Assembly: GCF_027923385.1 (NCBI RefSeq)
Contig: NZ_BSEC01000001.1
Coordinates: 2,554,501 to 2,618,500, forward strand
Length of the DNA stretch: 64,000 nt
Direction: 5' to 3'
Source of the DNA: Methylocystis echinoides
Lineage (GTDB): Bacteria; Pseudomonadota; Alphaproteobacteria; Rhizobiales; Beijerinckiaceae
This document shows, piece by piece, positions 1-9,004 of the stretch (the first letter of the stretch is position 1; the number at the start of each line of letters is the position of its first letter). Under the pieces are notes generated by a model. It was given only the letters and a program-made list of their open reading frames with translations, searched no databases and was not told the DNA's origin. Both the position numbers and the translations under genes were made by a program.

Positions 1-683
1 AGCATGACTTCCTGCGGCTCGCCCACCGCGAGGCCGCCGACGGCGAGGCCATGAAAATCCATGCCTGCCAGCGCCTTCGCGCTTTCGATGCGCAAGGGTT
101 TGGAGGCGCCGCCCTGGACGATGCCGAACACCGCCCTGCCCGGCTGCTGACGAAACGCCTTGCGGGAGCGTTCCGCCCAGCGCAGCGACAACCGCATGGC
201 GCGTTCCGCTTCGTCATCCGAGCACGGCAGGCGCACGCATTCGTCGAACTGCATCTGAATATCGGAGCCGAGCAGATGCTGAATCTCCATCGAGCGCTCG
301 GGCGAGAGATGGTGCTTCGATCCGTCGATATGGGACTGGAAGGTGACGCCGCTCTCGTCGAGCTTGCGCAGCTTGGCGAGCGACATGACCTGAAAGCCGC
401 CGGAATCGGTGAGGATCGGAAAGGGCCAGCGCATGAAGTCGTGCAGGCCGCCGAGCCTTGCAATGCGCTCGGCGCCCGGACGCAGCATGAGATGATAGAC
501 ATTTCCCAACAGGATATCGGCGCCGGTTGCGCGCACATCCTGAGGAAACATCGCCTTCACGGTCGCGGCCGTGCCGACGGGCATGAAGGCGGGCGTGCGG
601 ATGGTTCCGCGTGGCGTAAAGATCTCGCCCTTGCGGGCGGTTCCGTCCGTCGCGTGAACGGTGAAGGAGAAATCCTGACTCAT
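1..683 (-). CDS. tgt: Queuine tRNA-ribosyltransferase, 3' end cut by window edge
   Basis: Exchanges guanine for the queuine precursor preQ1 at position 34 of GUN-anticodon tRNAs in the cytoplasm. About 227 N-terminal residues of a family usually near 375 are visible; the rest lies beyond the left edge. The start reads [14 protein letters not shown], and the segment [11 protein letters not shown] around residue 90 holds the catalytic aspartate region, followed by the GIVQGG motif near residue 200. The ATG overlaps the stop of the 108-residue gene upstream by 4 bases (ATGA), and that gene overlaps queA in the same way, so the three are probably translated as a coupled unit. Identification is firm; the C-terminal zinc site cannot be checked. 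Confidence 0.95.
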   Translation of the reverse strand, partial: MSQDFSFTVHATDGTARKGEIFTPRGTIRTPAFMPVGTAATVKAMFPQDVRATGADILLGNVYHLMLRPGAERIARLGGLHDFMRWPFPILTDSGGFQVMSLAKLRKLDESGVTFQSHIDGSKHHLSPERSMEIQHLLGSDIQMQFDECVRLPCSDDEAERAMRLSLRWAERSRKAFRQQPGRAVFGIVQGGASKPLRIESAKALAGMDFHGLAVGGLAVGEPQEVM

Positions 684-1006
684 TTGCGTTCCTTGGCGCC
701 GAGTTCGGCGAGCTTCACGATTTTATAGGTTCCATGGTCGGCGTCATTGAACCAGACGGTGAAAAGCGTTCCGACCTTCATTTCCGCATTGCGTAAATCC
801 GTGCGCCAGCGATCGGGGCCGGCGCCGAAGTCAATGCTTCCGTCACGGCGCAGGATGAAGGGGCGCGGATGCGCGCCGTCCAGATCGATGGCGCCGAAGA
901 CGTCCCAGGGCGCCGCCAGACGCGTCTCGTCGACCCTCAGATCGACGGACATGAGCGCTTCGGTCGGGTCGTCGCGCCATTGGGCGATGAGGCGAATGGC
1001 GGTCAT
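680..1006 (-). CDS. Small conserved hypothetical protein between queA and tgt
   Basis: Encodes 108 residues with no signal peptide or membrane segment. The composition is that of a soluble globular protein rich in Asp, Arg and Trp, with predicted alternating strands (for example VDLRVDET and [10 protein letters not shown]). I do not recognise the family. It overlaps the queA stop by 4 bases at its start and the tgt start by 4 bases at its end, so its expression must be tied to both tRNA-modification genes. A role in queuosine handling is suggested only by this position. Confidence 0.75.
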   Translation of the reverse strand: MTAIRLIAQWRDDPTEALMSVDLRVDETRLAAPWDVFGAIDLDGAHPRPFILRRDGSIDFGAGPDRWRTDLRNAEMKVGTLFTVWFNDADHGTYKIVKLAELGAKERK

Positions 1007-2082
1007 GTGTCGGCGCGGGAGAGCAGGCTCGCGTCGCCGTAGGAATAGAAGCGATAGCCATTGGCGATGGCGTGCGCATAGGCGGCCTTCATGCGGTCGA
1101 GCCCGCAGAAAGCCGACACCAGCATGAACAGCGTCGAGCGCGGCAAATGGAAATTTGTGATGAGCATGTCCGTCGCCCGGAATCGATAGCCGGGCGTGAT
1201 GAAGATGTTCGTCCGCGCGGCGTAAGGCACGATCTGGCCATCCGGCGTCGCCGCGCTTTCCAGCGTGCGCAGCGCCGTGGTGCCGACCGCGACGATGCGG
1301 CCGCCTTTCGCACGCGCCGCATTCAGCGCCTGCGCGGTCGCGGCGTCGATGCGGGCGAATTCCTCGTGCATCTTGTGCGCGTCAGTGTCTTCGGCCTTCA
1401 CCGGCAGGAAGGTGCCGGCGCCGACATGCAGCGTCACGCGATGCAGCGTCACGCCCTGCGCCTCGAGCGCGGCGAGAAGCTGGGGCGTGAAATGCAGGCC
1501 CGCCGTGGGCGCGGCGACCGCGCCGGCCTCCCGAGCGAAAACCGTCTGATAATCGGCTTCGTCACGCGCATCCGCCGCGCGCTTGCCGGCGATGTAGGGC
1601 GGCAAGGGCATCTCGCCGGCGGCTTCGATGGCGTCGTCCAGCGCCGGACCCGAGAGGTCGAAGCGCAGGGTGATTTCGCCCTCTTCTCCCCTGGCGTCGA
1701 CATGGGCGTCGAGCGCGCCAGCGAGGCAGGCGCCGTCCGTCTCATGGCCGAAGCGGATCAGGTCGCCGATTTGCAGTTTCTTGGCCGGGCGCATGAGCGC
1801 GCGCCAGCGTGAGGCGTCGAGGCGTTCGATCAGCGTCGCCTCGACGCCCGCGCTCAATTCGCCGCGAAGGCGCTTGCCGGAGAGGCGCGCGTGAATGACG
1901 CGCGTGTCATTGACGACGAGAACGTCGTCCCTGCGCAGGAAGGTCGGCAGATCGCGAATGATGCGGTCGTCAAACGGGCCGGACGGCGGCACGACCAGCA
2001 GCCGCGCGCTGTCGCGCGGCTCGGCCGGGCGCAGCGCGATGCGGTCCTGCGGGAGTTCGAAGTCGAAGAGGTCGACGCGCAT
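1003..2082 (-). CDS. queA: S-adenosylmethionine:tRNA ribosyltransferase-isomerase
   Basis: Transfers and isomerises the ribosyl group of S-adenosylmethionine onto preQ1 in tRNA, making epoxyqueuosine, the step after Tgt. The 359 residues match the family length. Recognisable blocks include the N-terminal [16 protein letters not shown], the central [11 protein letters not shown] near residue 190 and the C-terminal [14 protein letters not shown] near residue 315. It is first in a minus-strand unit with the 108-residue gene and tgt, each joined by ATGA overlaps. The upstream gap is filled with GC-rich palindromic repeats, so the promoter position is unclear. Confidence 0.96.
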   Translation of the reverse strand: MRVDLFDFELPQDRIALRPAEPRDSARLLVVPPSGPFDDRIIRDLPTFLRRDDVLVVNDTRVIHARLSGKRLRGELSAGVEATLIERLDASRWRALMRPAKKLQIGDLIRFGHETDGACLAGALDAHVDARGEEGEITLRFDLSGPALDDAIEAAGEMPLPPYIAGKRAADARDEADYQTVFAREAGAVAAPTAGLHFTPQLLAALEAQGVTLHRVTLHVGAGTFLPVKAEDTDAHKMHEEFARIDAATAQALNAARAKGGRIVAVGTTALRTLESAATPDGQIVPYAARTNIFITPGYRFRATDMLITNFHLPRSTLFMLVSAFCGLDRMKAAYAHAIANGYRFYSYGDASLLSRADT

Positions 2083-2091
2083 GGATGTTTT

Positions 2092-2318
2092 CGCCCCCTC
2101 TCCCCGCTTGGCGGGGAGAGGGCTGGGGTGAGGGGCAAGGGGCCGGCTACGCAGTTGCGGCTTGGCCCCCTCCCTAACCCTCCCCCGCGTTGCGGGAGAG
2201 GGAATCGCCCCCTCTCCCCGTTTACGGGGAGAGGGCTGGGGTGAGGGGCAAGGGGCGAGCGACGTTGTTGCGGCCTGCCCCTGACCCTAACCCTCTCCCC
2301 GCGCGCGGGGAGAGGGAA
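2092..2318. repeat. Cluster of GC-rich palindromic intergenic repeats
   Basis: Four back-to-back copies of a palindromic element fill the queA-ppiB gap. Each has a stem of the form CCCTCTCCCCG...CGGGGAGAGGG, and two copies are followed by a GGGGTGAGGGGCAAGGGG tail. Related copies occur near 6.96, 15.43, 38.6, 41.5, 59.4 and 62.0 kb. They lie between convergent or tandem genes and can fold in RNA, so they could act as mRNA 3' ends, but no T-tract follows. Confidence 0.85.
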
Positions 2319-2323
2319 CGGCG

Positions 2324-2782
2324 TCACGCGTTCAGCGTCGCCTTGATGATCTTGTCGGGGTCCTTCACGGGCTCGCCGCGCTTGATCTTGTCGACGTTTT
2401 CCATGCCCGAGATCACCTCGCCCCACACAGTATACTGGCGGTTGAGAAAGGGCGTGTCGGTGAAGCAGATGAAGAACTGCGAATTCGCCGTATCGGGATG
2501 CGAGGCGCGCGCCATGGAGCAGGTGCCGCGCACATGCGGCGCGTCGTTGAATTCCTGCTCGAGGTTCGGATAGGACGAGCCGCCGGTGCCGGTGCCGCGC
2601 GGGCAGCCGGTCTGGGCCATGAAGTCCTCGATCACGCGATGGAAGACGATGCCGTCGTAAAAGCCCTCGGAAACGAGCTGCTTGATGCGCGCCACATGCT
2701 TGGGCGCGAGATCGGGACGAAACTTGATGACGACCGGACCCTTGGTGGTCTCCAGCGTCATGGTGTCGGCGGCTTCGGTCAT
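2324..2782 (-). CDS. ppiB: Cytoplasmic cyclophilin-type peptidyl-prolyl isomerase
   Basis: Catalyses cis-trans isomerisation of Xaa-Pro bonds. The 152-residue protein has no signal peptide and consists of a single cyclophilin domain with GIVFHRVIEDFMAQTG (residues about 44-59, active-site Arg) and NSQFFICF near residue 105. A strong AGGAG lies before the ATG. It is downstream of an exported paralogue on the same strand, an arrangement common in Rhizobiales. Assignment to the family is firm; the symbol follows the cytoplasmic E. coli enzyme. Confidence 0.93.
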   Translation of the reverse strand: MTEAADTMTLETTKGPVVIKFRPDLAPKHVARIKQLVSEGFYDGIVFHRVIEDFMAQTGCPRGTGTGGSSYPNLEQEFNDAPHVRGTCSMARASHPDTANSQFFICFTDTPFLNRQYTVWGEVISGMENVDKIKRGEPVKDPDKIIKATLNA

Positions 2783-2812
2783 TTCAACTCCTGTTTGTTA
2801 CGCCAGACGGAA

Positions 2813-2835
2813 ATGGCCGGGACGCGCCCGGCCAT
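2813..2835. repeat. Perfect 9-bp palindromic hairpin between the cyclophilin genes
   Basis: ATGGCCGGG and CCCGGCCAT flank a 5-base loop. There is no T-tract, so it is more likely a dispersed palindromic element or an mRNA-stabilising hairpin than an intrinsic terminator. Confidence 0.6.
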
Positions 2836-2860
2836 GACGCTGGAAGTTCATCGTGGTCGA

Positions 2861-3415
2861 TCAGCTCTCGTCGCCGGCGACGCGAACCTTCAGCATGCGG
2901 TCGGGATTTTCGACCGCGCCATTGTTGGCCTTGTCGCCCTTCTTGATCTTGTCGACGACGTCCATGCCGGAGACGACTTCGCCCCAGATCGTATATTTGC
3001 CGTTGAGCTGCGGCGTCTCGGCGAAGCAGATGAAGAACTGCGAATTGGCCGAGTCCTTGTCGCCGGGCTGGCGCGCCATGGCGACCGTGCCGCGCTTGAA
3101 GGGCTCGCTGCTGAATTCCGCCTTGAGGTCGGGATAGCGCGAGCTGCCCATGCCGGTGCCGTCCGGATCGCCGCCCTGCGCCATGAAGCCTTCGATCACG
3201 CGATGGAAGGCGATGTTGTCGTAGAAATGCTCTTTCGCAAGGCGCTCGATGCGCTCGACATGCTTGGGCGCGATGTCGGGGCGCAGCTTGATCGTGATGC
3301 GGCCGTCCTTGGTGTCGATATAGAGCAGCTTGTCCTCGGCGCGGGCGATGGAAGCGGTTCCCAGCGCGGCGGAGAAAGCCACGGCGGCAAGAAGCATACG
3401 GCGGGTGAATTTCAT
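2861..3415 (-). CDS. ppiA: Exported cyclophilin-type peptidyl-prolyl isomerase
   Basis: Periplasmic proline isomerase of 184 residues. An N-terminal signal peptide with a basic start (MKFTRR), hydrophobic core and SIARA cleavage region ends near residue 26. The cyclophilin domain follows, with NIAFHRVIEGFMAQGG near residues 69-84 and NSQFFICF near residue 125. GGGAGG precedes the ATG. It lies 10 bases downstream of coaD and upstream of the cytoplasmic paralogue, so the two cyclophilin genes look like a local duplication with one copy exported. Confidence 0.93.
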   Translation of the reverse strand: MKFTRRMLLAAVAFSAALGTASIARAEDKLLYIDTKDGRITIKLRPDIAPKHVERIERLAKEHFYDNIAFHRVIEGFMAQGGDPDGTGMGSSRYPDLKAEFSSEPFKRGTVAMARQPGDKDSANSQFFICFAETPQLNGKYTIWGEVVSGMDVVDKIKKGDKANNGAVENPDRMLKVRVAGDES

Positions 3416-3424
3416 GGAGCCTCC

Positions 3425-3934
3425 CTACGGCTTTTTAGACTCGCGCCTTGCGATGGCGCGTTTGAGGGCGTCGACGGAAGCGGCCGGCGCGAAGGCCGAC
3501 ACGTCGCCGCCAAGCGCCGCAATCTGGCGCACGAGCGTTCCGCTGATATGGCGGAGACCCGGCGAAGCTGGCAGGAAAACCGTGCGAATGTCGGGCGCAA
3601 GCGTCCCGTTCATCCCCGCCATCTGCATTTCATAGTCGAAATCGGAGCCGTCGCGCAATCCGCGCAGGATCGCCGCCGCGCCCACGGCGCGGGCCGCCTC
3701 GACGACGAGACCGTCGAAGCTCGCCACTTCGACCGCCGCGCCGAAGCCCCCGGCGGCGCAGGAAAGCCGGATCGTCTCGGCCCGCTCGTCGAAACTCAGC
3801 CAGGGCGCCTTGCCGGGGTGCACGCCAATGGCGACGACCACCCTGTCGAAGAGCGCCACGCCCTGCCGGATCACGTCCAGATGGCCGTTGGTCATCGGGT
3901 CGAAGGTGCCGGAATAGAGCGCGACCCGAGCCAT
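3425..3934 (-). CDS. coaD: Phosphopantetheine adenylyltransferase
   Basis: Joins 4'-phosphopantetheine and ATP to give dephospho-CoA, the penultimate step of coenzyme A synthesis. The 169 residues fit the family. The nucleotidyltransferase signature [12 protein letters not shown] (residues 7-18, TxGH motif) and the C-terminal ISGTLVR, a variant of ISSTxVR, are both present. The ATG shares one base with the stop of the upstream dihydroorotase-like gene (TGATG), implying translational coupling between pyrimidine-family and CoA genes. Confidence 0.96.
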   Translation of the reverse strand: MARVALYSGTFDPMTNGHLDVIRQGVALFDRVVVAIGVHPGKAPWLSFDERAETIRLSCAAGGFGAAVEVASFDGLVVEAARAVGAAAILRGLRDGSDFDYEMQMAGMNGTLAPDIRTVFLPASPGLRHISGTLVRQIAALGGDVSAFAPAASVDALKRAIARRESKKP

Positions 3935-5232
3935 CAGGCGGCCTCGTGGACGATGGCGCCGCCGACCATGGTGAGCTTCACCACGCCCTGCAGCAGCGCG
4001 CCGTCGAAGGGCGTGTTGCGGCAGCGCGAATGCAGACGGTCGGGATCGACGACGAAGGGCTCGTCGGGATCGAAACGAATGAGATCGGCCGGCGCCCCTT
4101 TTTGCAGCCGCCCCTGCTCCAGTCCGAGAATCTCCGCCGGCCGCGACGACATGGCGGCGAGGACGCGCGGCAGCGGAACGTCGCCCGCATGGACGAGGCG
4201 CATGGCGGCCGCCAGCATGGTCTCGACACCGATGGCGCCGAATTCGGCTTCAGCGAAAGGCACGCGCTTGGTCTCGACGTCCTGCGGATCGTGGTCCGAG
4301 ACGATGACGTCGATGAGCCCCTCGGCGAGCGCGGCGACGAGCTTCTGGCGCTCGTCCTCATGTCGCAGCGGCGGGCGCAGCTTCAGGAAGGTGCGGTAGT
4401 CGCCGATGTCGTTTTCATTGAGCGTCAGATGGTTGATCGTCACGCCGCAGGTGACGGGCAACCCCGCCGCCTTTGCGGCGCGCAGCGAGTCGAGCGACAG
4501 CGTCGAGGTGAGGACGGCCGCGTGATAGCGCGCCCCGGTGAGGGCGACGAGGCGCAAGTCGCGGTCGAGCATGACCGCCTCCGCCTCGCGCGGCACGCCG
4601 GCGAGGCCAAGGCGCAGCGCGAACTCGCCCTCGTTCATGACGCCGCCGGCAAGGTCGGGGTCCTGCGTGAAATGCACGATCAGCGCGTCAAAGTCGCGGG
4701 CGTAGGTCATGGCGCGGCGCATGACGAGCGCGTTGGTCACCGAGCGCGCGCCGTCGTAAAAGGCCACGGCTCCGGCCTGCTGGAGCAGGCCCAGCTCGGC
4801 CATTTCCCTGCCCTCTCGCGCCTTGGTCAGGCTCGCCATGGGCAGCACCCGCACGCGACCGGTGTCGCGGGCGCGGCGCAGGACGAAGTCGACGACCGCC
4901 GGATCGTCCACGGCGGGGTCGGTCGAGGTAGTGGCCACGAGCGTCGTGATCCCGCCCACGGCGGCCGACAGCGTGGCGCTCGCGATGGTCTCGCGATGCT
5001 CCGCGCCGGGCTCGCCGACAAAGGCCTGCATGTCGATCAGGCCGGGCGCGAGCACGTCGCCGCCGCAGTCGACGACCCGCGCGCCCTCGGGGGCGCGGTC
5101 GCGGGTCAGACCCGGCCCGAGATCAGCGATGCGGCCCCCACGGACGAGGAGCCCGCCGCGCTGCTCGCTCCCCGCGGCGGGGTCGATGAGGCGGGCGTTG
5201 ACGAAGAGGACGGGCGCGAGATCGGCGGACAT
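3934..5232 (-). CDS. pyrC: Dihydroorotase-family protein lacking the HxH zinc motif
   Basis: An amidohydrolase-fold protein of 432 residues closely resembling the alphaproteobacterial protein annotated as dihydroorotase (pyrimidine synthesis). The usual DxHxH metal motif at the end of the first strand is replaced: residues 68-72 read MQAFV after LAPGLID, so both histidines are missing, whereas NHLTLNEND and SDHDPQ further along are kept. Such proteins may be non-catalytic partners of aspartate carbamoyltransferase, as PyrC' is in Pseudomonas, with a true PyrC elsewhere. pyrB is not upstream; murJ is divergent. The symbol follows usual annotation and does not assert activity. Confidence 0.8.
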   Translation of the reverse strand: MSADLAPVLFVNARLIDPAAGSEQRGGLLVRGGRIADLGPGLTRDRAPEGARVVDCGGDVLAPGLIDMQAFVGEPGAEHRETIASATLSAAVGGITTLVATTSTDPAVDDPAVVDFVLRRARDTGRVRVLPMASLTKAREGREMAELGLLQQAGAVAFYDGARSVTNALVMRRAMTYARDFDALIVHFTQDPDLAGGVMNEGEFALRLGLAGVPREAEAVMLDRDLRLVALTGARYHAAVLTSTLSLDSLRAAKAAGLPVTCGVTINHLTLNENDIGDYRTFLKLRPPLRHEDERQKLVAALAEGLIDVIVSDHDPQDVETKRVPFAEAEFGAIGVETMLAAAMRLVHAGDVPLPRVLAAMSSRPAEILGLEQGRLQKGAPADLIRFDPDEPFVVDPDRLHSRCRNTPFDGALLQGVVKLTMVGGAIVHEAA

Positions 5233-5274
5233 GGCGCCTGATTAGGCCATTTTGCCGGGGTTGGGAATGCGTCG

Positions 5275-5342
5275 CCCTCATGCGGCGCTTCCCGCCGCCT
5301 TTCCGCGGCGCCCCTCGCGAAACGGGGGTCGGATGAAGGGGC
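5275..5342. repeat. Degenerate copy of the CCCTCAT...GGATGAGGG repeat family
   Basis: The gap upstream of murJ contains CCCTCATGCGGCG and, inverted 50 bases on, GGGGGTCGGATGAAGGGG. These match the ends of better preserved copies at 38.58 and 59.40 kb, so this looks like an eroded member of that family. Confidence 0.55.
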
Positions 5343-5385
5343 AAGCATTTAGCCGCCTGAAGCCTCACCTGCTAAAACCATATTC

Positions 5386-6933
5386 ATGATTCGCAGTCTT
5401 CTCTCGGTTGGCGGCTTCACCCTGCTCTCGCGGCTGACGGGGTTCCTGTCGCTCGCCATGCAGTCGGCGATCATGGGCGCCGGCGCCGTCTCAGACGCCT
5501 TTTTCATCGCCCAGCGCCTGCCCAACAGTTTCCGGGCGATCTTCGGCGAGGGCGCCTTCAACGCCGCCTATATCCCCTGCTACGCCACCGCGCTGGAGAA
5601 GGAGGGCGCTGAATCGGCGGAGGAATTCGCCGGCCAAGTCTATACGCTTCTGCTCGCCTCGCAGATCGTCATCCTTCTGCTGGTGTGGCTGTTCTCGGCG
5701 CAATTCGTCAGCCTGCTGGCGCCGGGGCTCGATAACCGGCCCGAGAAATTCGCGCTGGCCGTGAGCCTCACGCGCATCACCTTCCCCTATCTGCTGTTCA
5801 TGACCCTGTTCGCGCAGCACATGGGCACGCTCAACGCCCACGGCCGCTTCGCCCTGCCCGCCTTCGCGCCCAATCTCATGAATCTCACCGTGATGGCGGC
5901 GCTGGCCCTCACCGTCGTCGCGCCGCGCCTGTTCCCGAATCCCGGCTATGCGGCGAGCTGGGGGGTGACGATTTCAGGCGCGCTGGAGCTGGGCCTGTTG
6001 ATGTGGGGCGCGCGGCAGATCGGCGTGTTGCGGGGGCTGCGCCGGCCGCATTGGGCGCGGGTGCGGGATTTCTTCATCAAGCTCGGCCCGGCGGTGATCG
6101 GCTCGGCCAGTCCGCAGATCGCCGTTTTCGCCGACACCATCCTGTCCTCCATGCTGGCAGACGGCGGCGTGTCGGCGATCTCCTATGCGGAGCGTCTGTA
6201 TCAACTGCCCGTGGGCGTCATCGGCATCGCCGCCGGCACGGTGCTGCTCCCCGAGATGAGCCGCCGCATCGCCTCGGGCGACGTCGCCAGCGCGCATCAG
6301 GCGCAGAGCCGCACCATGGCGCTGACCATCGCGCTGGCGGCGCCCTTCTTCGTCGCCTTCGACACGCTTCCGGAACTGATCGTCGCCGGCCTCTTCATGC
6401 GCGGGCGGTTCACCCCGGCCGACGCCATCGCGGCGGGCGACGTGCTCGCCGCATATGGCGCGGGGCTGATGGCGCTGGTGTTGATCGCCTCGGCGCGGGC
6501 GAGTTTCCAGTCGCGCGGCGACACCTCGACGCCCATGAAGATCGCGCTGGCGGCGCTCGCCGTTAATGTGGCGCTGAAAATCGTTCTGTTCCGCTCGCTC
6601 GGCGCTGTGGGCCTCGCGACGGCGACCTCGGTCGGCTTGTGGATCAATCTCGCGGCGCTGGTGTCGCTGGCGCTGGCCTGCGATTTCATGGCCTTCGATG
6701 GCGTCTTCGCCAAGGTGTTGGGCGCGACCTTCATCGCATCGGCGTTTCTCACCCTCGTCGCCATGTTCGGCCGCGCGCCGGCGCTGGCGCTGGGCATGCA
6801 TTTCGGCTCGCAGGCGAATCTCGTCGCCTTGATGGCGCTCGGCGCCGCCGGCGCCGTTGTCTACGGCGTCGTGCTGGCAGGCGTGCTGTATCTGGCGGGA
6901 ATCAATATCGCGAAACTACGCGGGCGCCGTTAG
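5386..6933 (+). CDS. murJ: Lipid II flippase MurJ
   Basis: Integral inner-membrane protein of the MOP exporter superfamily that moves the peptidoglycan precursor lipid II to the periplasmic face. The 515 residues contain about 14 hydrophobic segments. The N-terminus carries the family block SRLTGFLSLAMQSAIMGAG followed by FFIAQRLPNSFRAIFGEGAFNAA (residues about 39-61). ATG chosen as the first start after the divergent pyrC-like gene; the ribosome site is weak. It is followed by a 12-bp-stem palindromic repeat, and the next gene is convergent. Confidence 0.96.
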   Translation: MIRSLLSVGGFTLLSRLTGFLSLAMQSAIMGAGAVSDAFFIAQRLPNSFRAIFGEGAFNAAYIPCYATALEKEGAESAEEFAGQVYTLLLASQIVILLLVWLFSAQFVSLLAPGLDNRPEKFALAVSLTRITFPYLLFMTLFAQHMGTLNAHGRFALPAFAPNLMNLTVMAALALTVVAPRLFPNPGYAASWGVTISGALELGLLMWGARQIGVLRGLRRPHWARVRDFFIKLGPAVIGSASPQIAVFADTILSSMLADGGVSAISYAERLYQLPVGVIGIAAGTVLLPEMSRRIASGDVASAHQAQSRTMALTIALAAPFFVAFDTLPELIVAGLFMRGRFTPADAIAAGDVLAAYGAGLMALVLIASARASFQSRGDTSTPMKIALAALAVNVALKIVLFRSLGAVGLATATSVGLWINLAALVSLALACDFMAFDGVFAKVLGATFIASAFLTLVAMFGRAPALALGMHFGSQANLVALMALGAAGAVVYGVVLAGVLYLAGINIAKLRGRR

Positions 6934-6956
6934 GCCCGTCATCACACGCGGCTTCG

Positions 6957-6992
6957 CCCCTACCCTCTCCCCGCGAGCGGGGAGAGGGAGTC
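6957..6992. repeat. GC-rich palindromic intergenic repeat
   Basis: A 12-bp perfect stem (CCCTCTCCCCGC with its complement, 2-base loop) sits between the convergent murJ and the small unknown gene at 7.0 kb. It belongs to the same family as the 2.1-2.3 kb cluster and may serve both genes as a 3' end structure. Confidence 0.8.
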
Positions 6993-7020
6993 GGATCGGC
7001 GAGGCCGCAAGCGATGCTTC

Positions 7021-7404
7021 TCACAAGAACTGAGACAGTCCCGGAATCGCATTGGCGATCTGTTGCACCTTCTCCTTGCCGACGACGCTCTCGGCATAGC
7101 CGAAAACTTCGTGCCCGAGCTTCTGAATCTGGCCCATGTCCAGGCCGAGGCCGTTGAGCTTGGTGGCGAGGCCCATCAGTCCGCCGCTCAGCAAGCCCCC
7201 GAGCAATCCGCCCCCGCCTGCTTCGGCGCCGGCGGCCGATTCCTCGGCCGCCTCGCGCGCGCCCGCAACCTTCTCGAAGAACTCGCCGACCGGACCATCG
7301 GGCAGTTCCTTCTGGAGAAAGGCCAGCACATGGCCAATCGCGGTTTTCGCTACGCCGGCGTCGACGCCGATCGCCGTGGAAACGCGCGCTATCAATTCGT
7401 CCAT
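7021..7404 (-). CDS. Small Gly-rich conserved protein, DUF2267/DUF2780-like
   Basis: A 127-residue protein with an N-terminal helical half (MDELIARVSTAIG, AIGHVLAFLQKELP), a central Gly/Leu-rich stretch (GGGGLLGGLLSGG, about residues 72-84) and a helical C-terminus (QQIANAIPGLSQF). The layout recalls small proteins annotated as DUF2267 or DUF2780, but I cannot place it with certainty and no function is known. GGAG lies at a good distance from the ATG. It is downstream of thpR on the same strand, separated by a 15-base tandem repeat. Confidence 0.7.
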   Translation of the reverse strand: MDELIARVSTAIGVDAGVAKTAIGHVLAFLQKELPDGPVGEFFEKVAGAREAAEESAAGAEAGGGGLLGGLLSGGLMGLATKLNGLGLDMGQIQKLGHEVFGYAESVVGKEKVQQIANAIPGLSQFL

Positions 7405-7459
7405 CCCGAAACTCCATCGTCAGTCATCTGGCGCCGGACTGTCGCCGCCGACGGCGTCG

Positions 7460-7503
7460 ATTGCAAGGGCGCCAATTGCATGGGCGCCAATTGCAAGGGC
7501 GCC
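7460..7503. repeat. Three-copy 15-bp tandem repeat
   Basis: The unit ATTGCAAGGGCGCCA is repeated head to tail (two full copies plus one of 14 bases, with a single A-to-T change in the middle copy). It starts directly after the thpR stop codon on the minus strand and ends about 55 bases before the next gene. Confidence 0.85.
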
Positions 7504-8073
7504 TTACAGACCGACGACCCCGTTCAGCGCCCGCGGCGCCTCGAGAAGCGGATACTCCGCCTCGACCACATAAGGCCCGCCGCCCACCGAATCCTTCGAG
7601 GAGAACAGCACGAAGCGCTCGGCCGTGAATTTCAGCGGCGGGAAATAGCCGCGTGCGCCGAGATAGGCCGCGACAGACGCCGCGTTCGAATTCTTGAGCC
7701 GCGCCAGCGTCACATGCGGCGTGTATTTGCGCGCCTCCGGCGGCGCGCCGAGGCGGCGCAAGAGGCGCTCCTGCTCCGCCTGCAGCTCCGCGAGCGCGGG
7801 CGTCGGCCGCACCCGCGCGACGATGGCCCGCGGCTTGCCGCCGCCAAAGGAATCGAGCTGATCGATCGTCACCGTGATTTCGGGCCGCTCGATGAAGGAG
7901 AGCGCATTGGCCGCGTCGACTGCAAAGCGGTCGTCGACGTCGCCGATGAAACGCAGGGTGATGTGGTAATTCTCGACGTCGATCCAGCGCGCGCCCGACA
8001 CGCCGCCGCGCATGCGCGCGAGGCTGTCCGCGACATGGGGAGGAACTTCCAGGGCTGTGAACAGTCTAGGCAT
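7504..8073 (-). CDS. thpR: RNA 2',3'-cyclic phosphodiesterase (2H family)
   Basis: A 189-residue 2H phosphoesterase that opens 2',3'-cyclic phosphate RNA ends (formerly 2'-5' RNA ligase). Both catalytic HxTx motifs are visible: HITL at residues 37-40 and HVTL at 120-123. GAGGAGG precedes the ATG. It lies 30 bases downstream of tesA on the same strand. Assignment to the family is secure; the physiological RNA substrate is unknown. Confidence 0.93.
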   Translation of the reverse strand: MPRLFTALEVPPHVADSLARMRGGVSGARWIDVENYHITLRFIGDVDDRFAVDAANALSFIERPEITVTIDQLDSFGGGKPRAIVARVRPTPALAELQAEQERLLRRLGAPPEARKYTPHVTLARLKNSNAASVAAYLGARGYFPPLKFTAERFVLFSSKDSVGGGPYVVEAEYPLLEAPRALNGVVGL

Positions 8074-8103
8074 GTGTTCCTCCTCGCTTCGCCAGCCGGC
8101 GCC

Positions 8104-8805
8104 CTATCGCGCCCGCGTTTCCCGCCCCGCGTCGGTCGACGCGAGGGTTTTCTCGACATATGGGGCTATTTTTTCGACGACCTTGCGAACGCCCGCCGCA
8201 TTGGGGTGCAGCCCGTCGCCGATCAACAGCGAGGGATCGCCCCAGACGCCTTCCATGAAGAAGGGAACCATCGTCACTCCATATTTGGCGGCGAGGTCGG
8301 GAAAGATCGAATCGAATTGCTGACGATAAGCTTGCCCCCAATTGTCGCCGGAGACCATGGCCGCGAGGACGACTTTCACGCCTTTCGACCGGAAAGCCTC
8401 GATGATCTTCTCCAGATTGGCCCGGGCGTCCTTGGGCGACAGGCCGCGGAGCATGTCATTGGCCCCCAGTTCGAGCAGGGCGACGTCAAAGGGGCCGTCC
8501 GACAGCGCGTAATCGAGCCGCGCGAGCCCCATTTCCGTGGTGTCGCCGGAAACCCCGGCGTTGACGACCTTCACATCGAAGCCTCCGTCCCTCAACCGTT
8601 TTTCGAGCTGCACGGGCAGCGCGTCGGCGGCGGGAAGGCCGAAACCCGCCGTCAGGCTGTCGCCAAAGGCGAGAACACGTTTCGGCGCCGCCTCGGCGCC
8701 CGCGCTCCATAGAAGCGGCGTCGCGAAGGCGAGTATCTGAAGCCAGCGGCCGAACCGGCGGGAAAGCGGAGAAAATGGAAGCGTCTGACAAGGCGCGGCG
8801 ATCAA
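8104..8805 (-). CDS. tesA: Arylesterase / lysophospholipase of the SGNH family
   Basis: Periplasmic ester hydrolase related to E. coli TesA. With the chosen start the protein has 233 residues: a hydrophobic export segment (residues about 21-40, ending AGAEAA), then block I GDSLTAG with nucleophile Ser50, GANDM near residue 118 and the C-terminal DGLHPNAAG with the catalytic Asp and His. The longest frame begins at a GTG at 8871, but a TTG at 8805 has GGGAGA eight bases upstream and gives a normal signal peptide, so I prefer it. tesA is typically divergent from and adjacent to ybbA; here about 3.4 kb separates them. Confidence 0.88.
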   Translation of the reverse strand: MIAAPCQTLPFSPLSRRFGRWLQILAFATPLLWSAGAEAAPKRVLAFGDSLTAGFGLPAADALPVQLEKRLRDGGFDVKVVNAGVSGDTTEMGLARLDYALSDGPFDVALLELGANDMLRGLSPKDARANLEKIIEAFRSKGVKVVLAAMVSGDNWGQAYRQQFDSIFPDLAAKYGVTMVPFFMEGVWGDPSLLIGDGLHPNAAGVRKVVEKIAPYVEKTLASTDAGRETRAR

Positions 8806-9004
8806 GGATGTCGTCTCCCTCGGGCCGCCCGGCAGTCTCCCTGCGGTCGGCCCGGAATCACTGCGTCGCACCCGAAGCGCGAGGCGATCGCAGGATTAGT
8901 ATCAGCCAGCGCCGCGCGACGACAACTCGGAAGCTGCGCGCCCCAAGCGGCCCCTCAGGCGAGCGGGCTCGGCGCGCTGCTTTCCGGATCAGGGAATGGC
9001 GACC

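Noticed and set aside
2092..2318. Insertion sequence remnant in the queA-ppiB gap
   Set aside because: The repeats are short palindromes with no transposase fragment, terminal repeat pair or target duplication.
2498..4399. 633-residue plus-strand open frame
   Set aside because: Antisense to two cyclophilins, coaD and the 3' part of the dihydroorotase-like gene, all well supported.
7460..7503. Possible CRISPR-like array
   Set aside because: Units are contiguous with no spacers and only 15 bases long.
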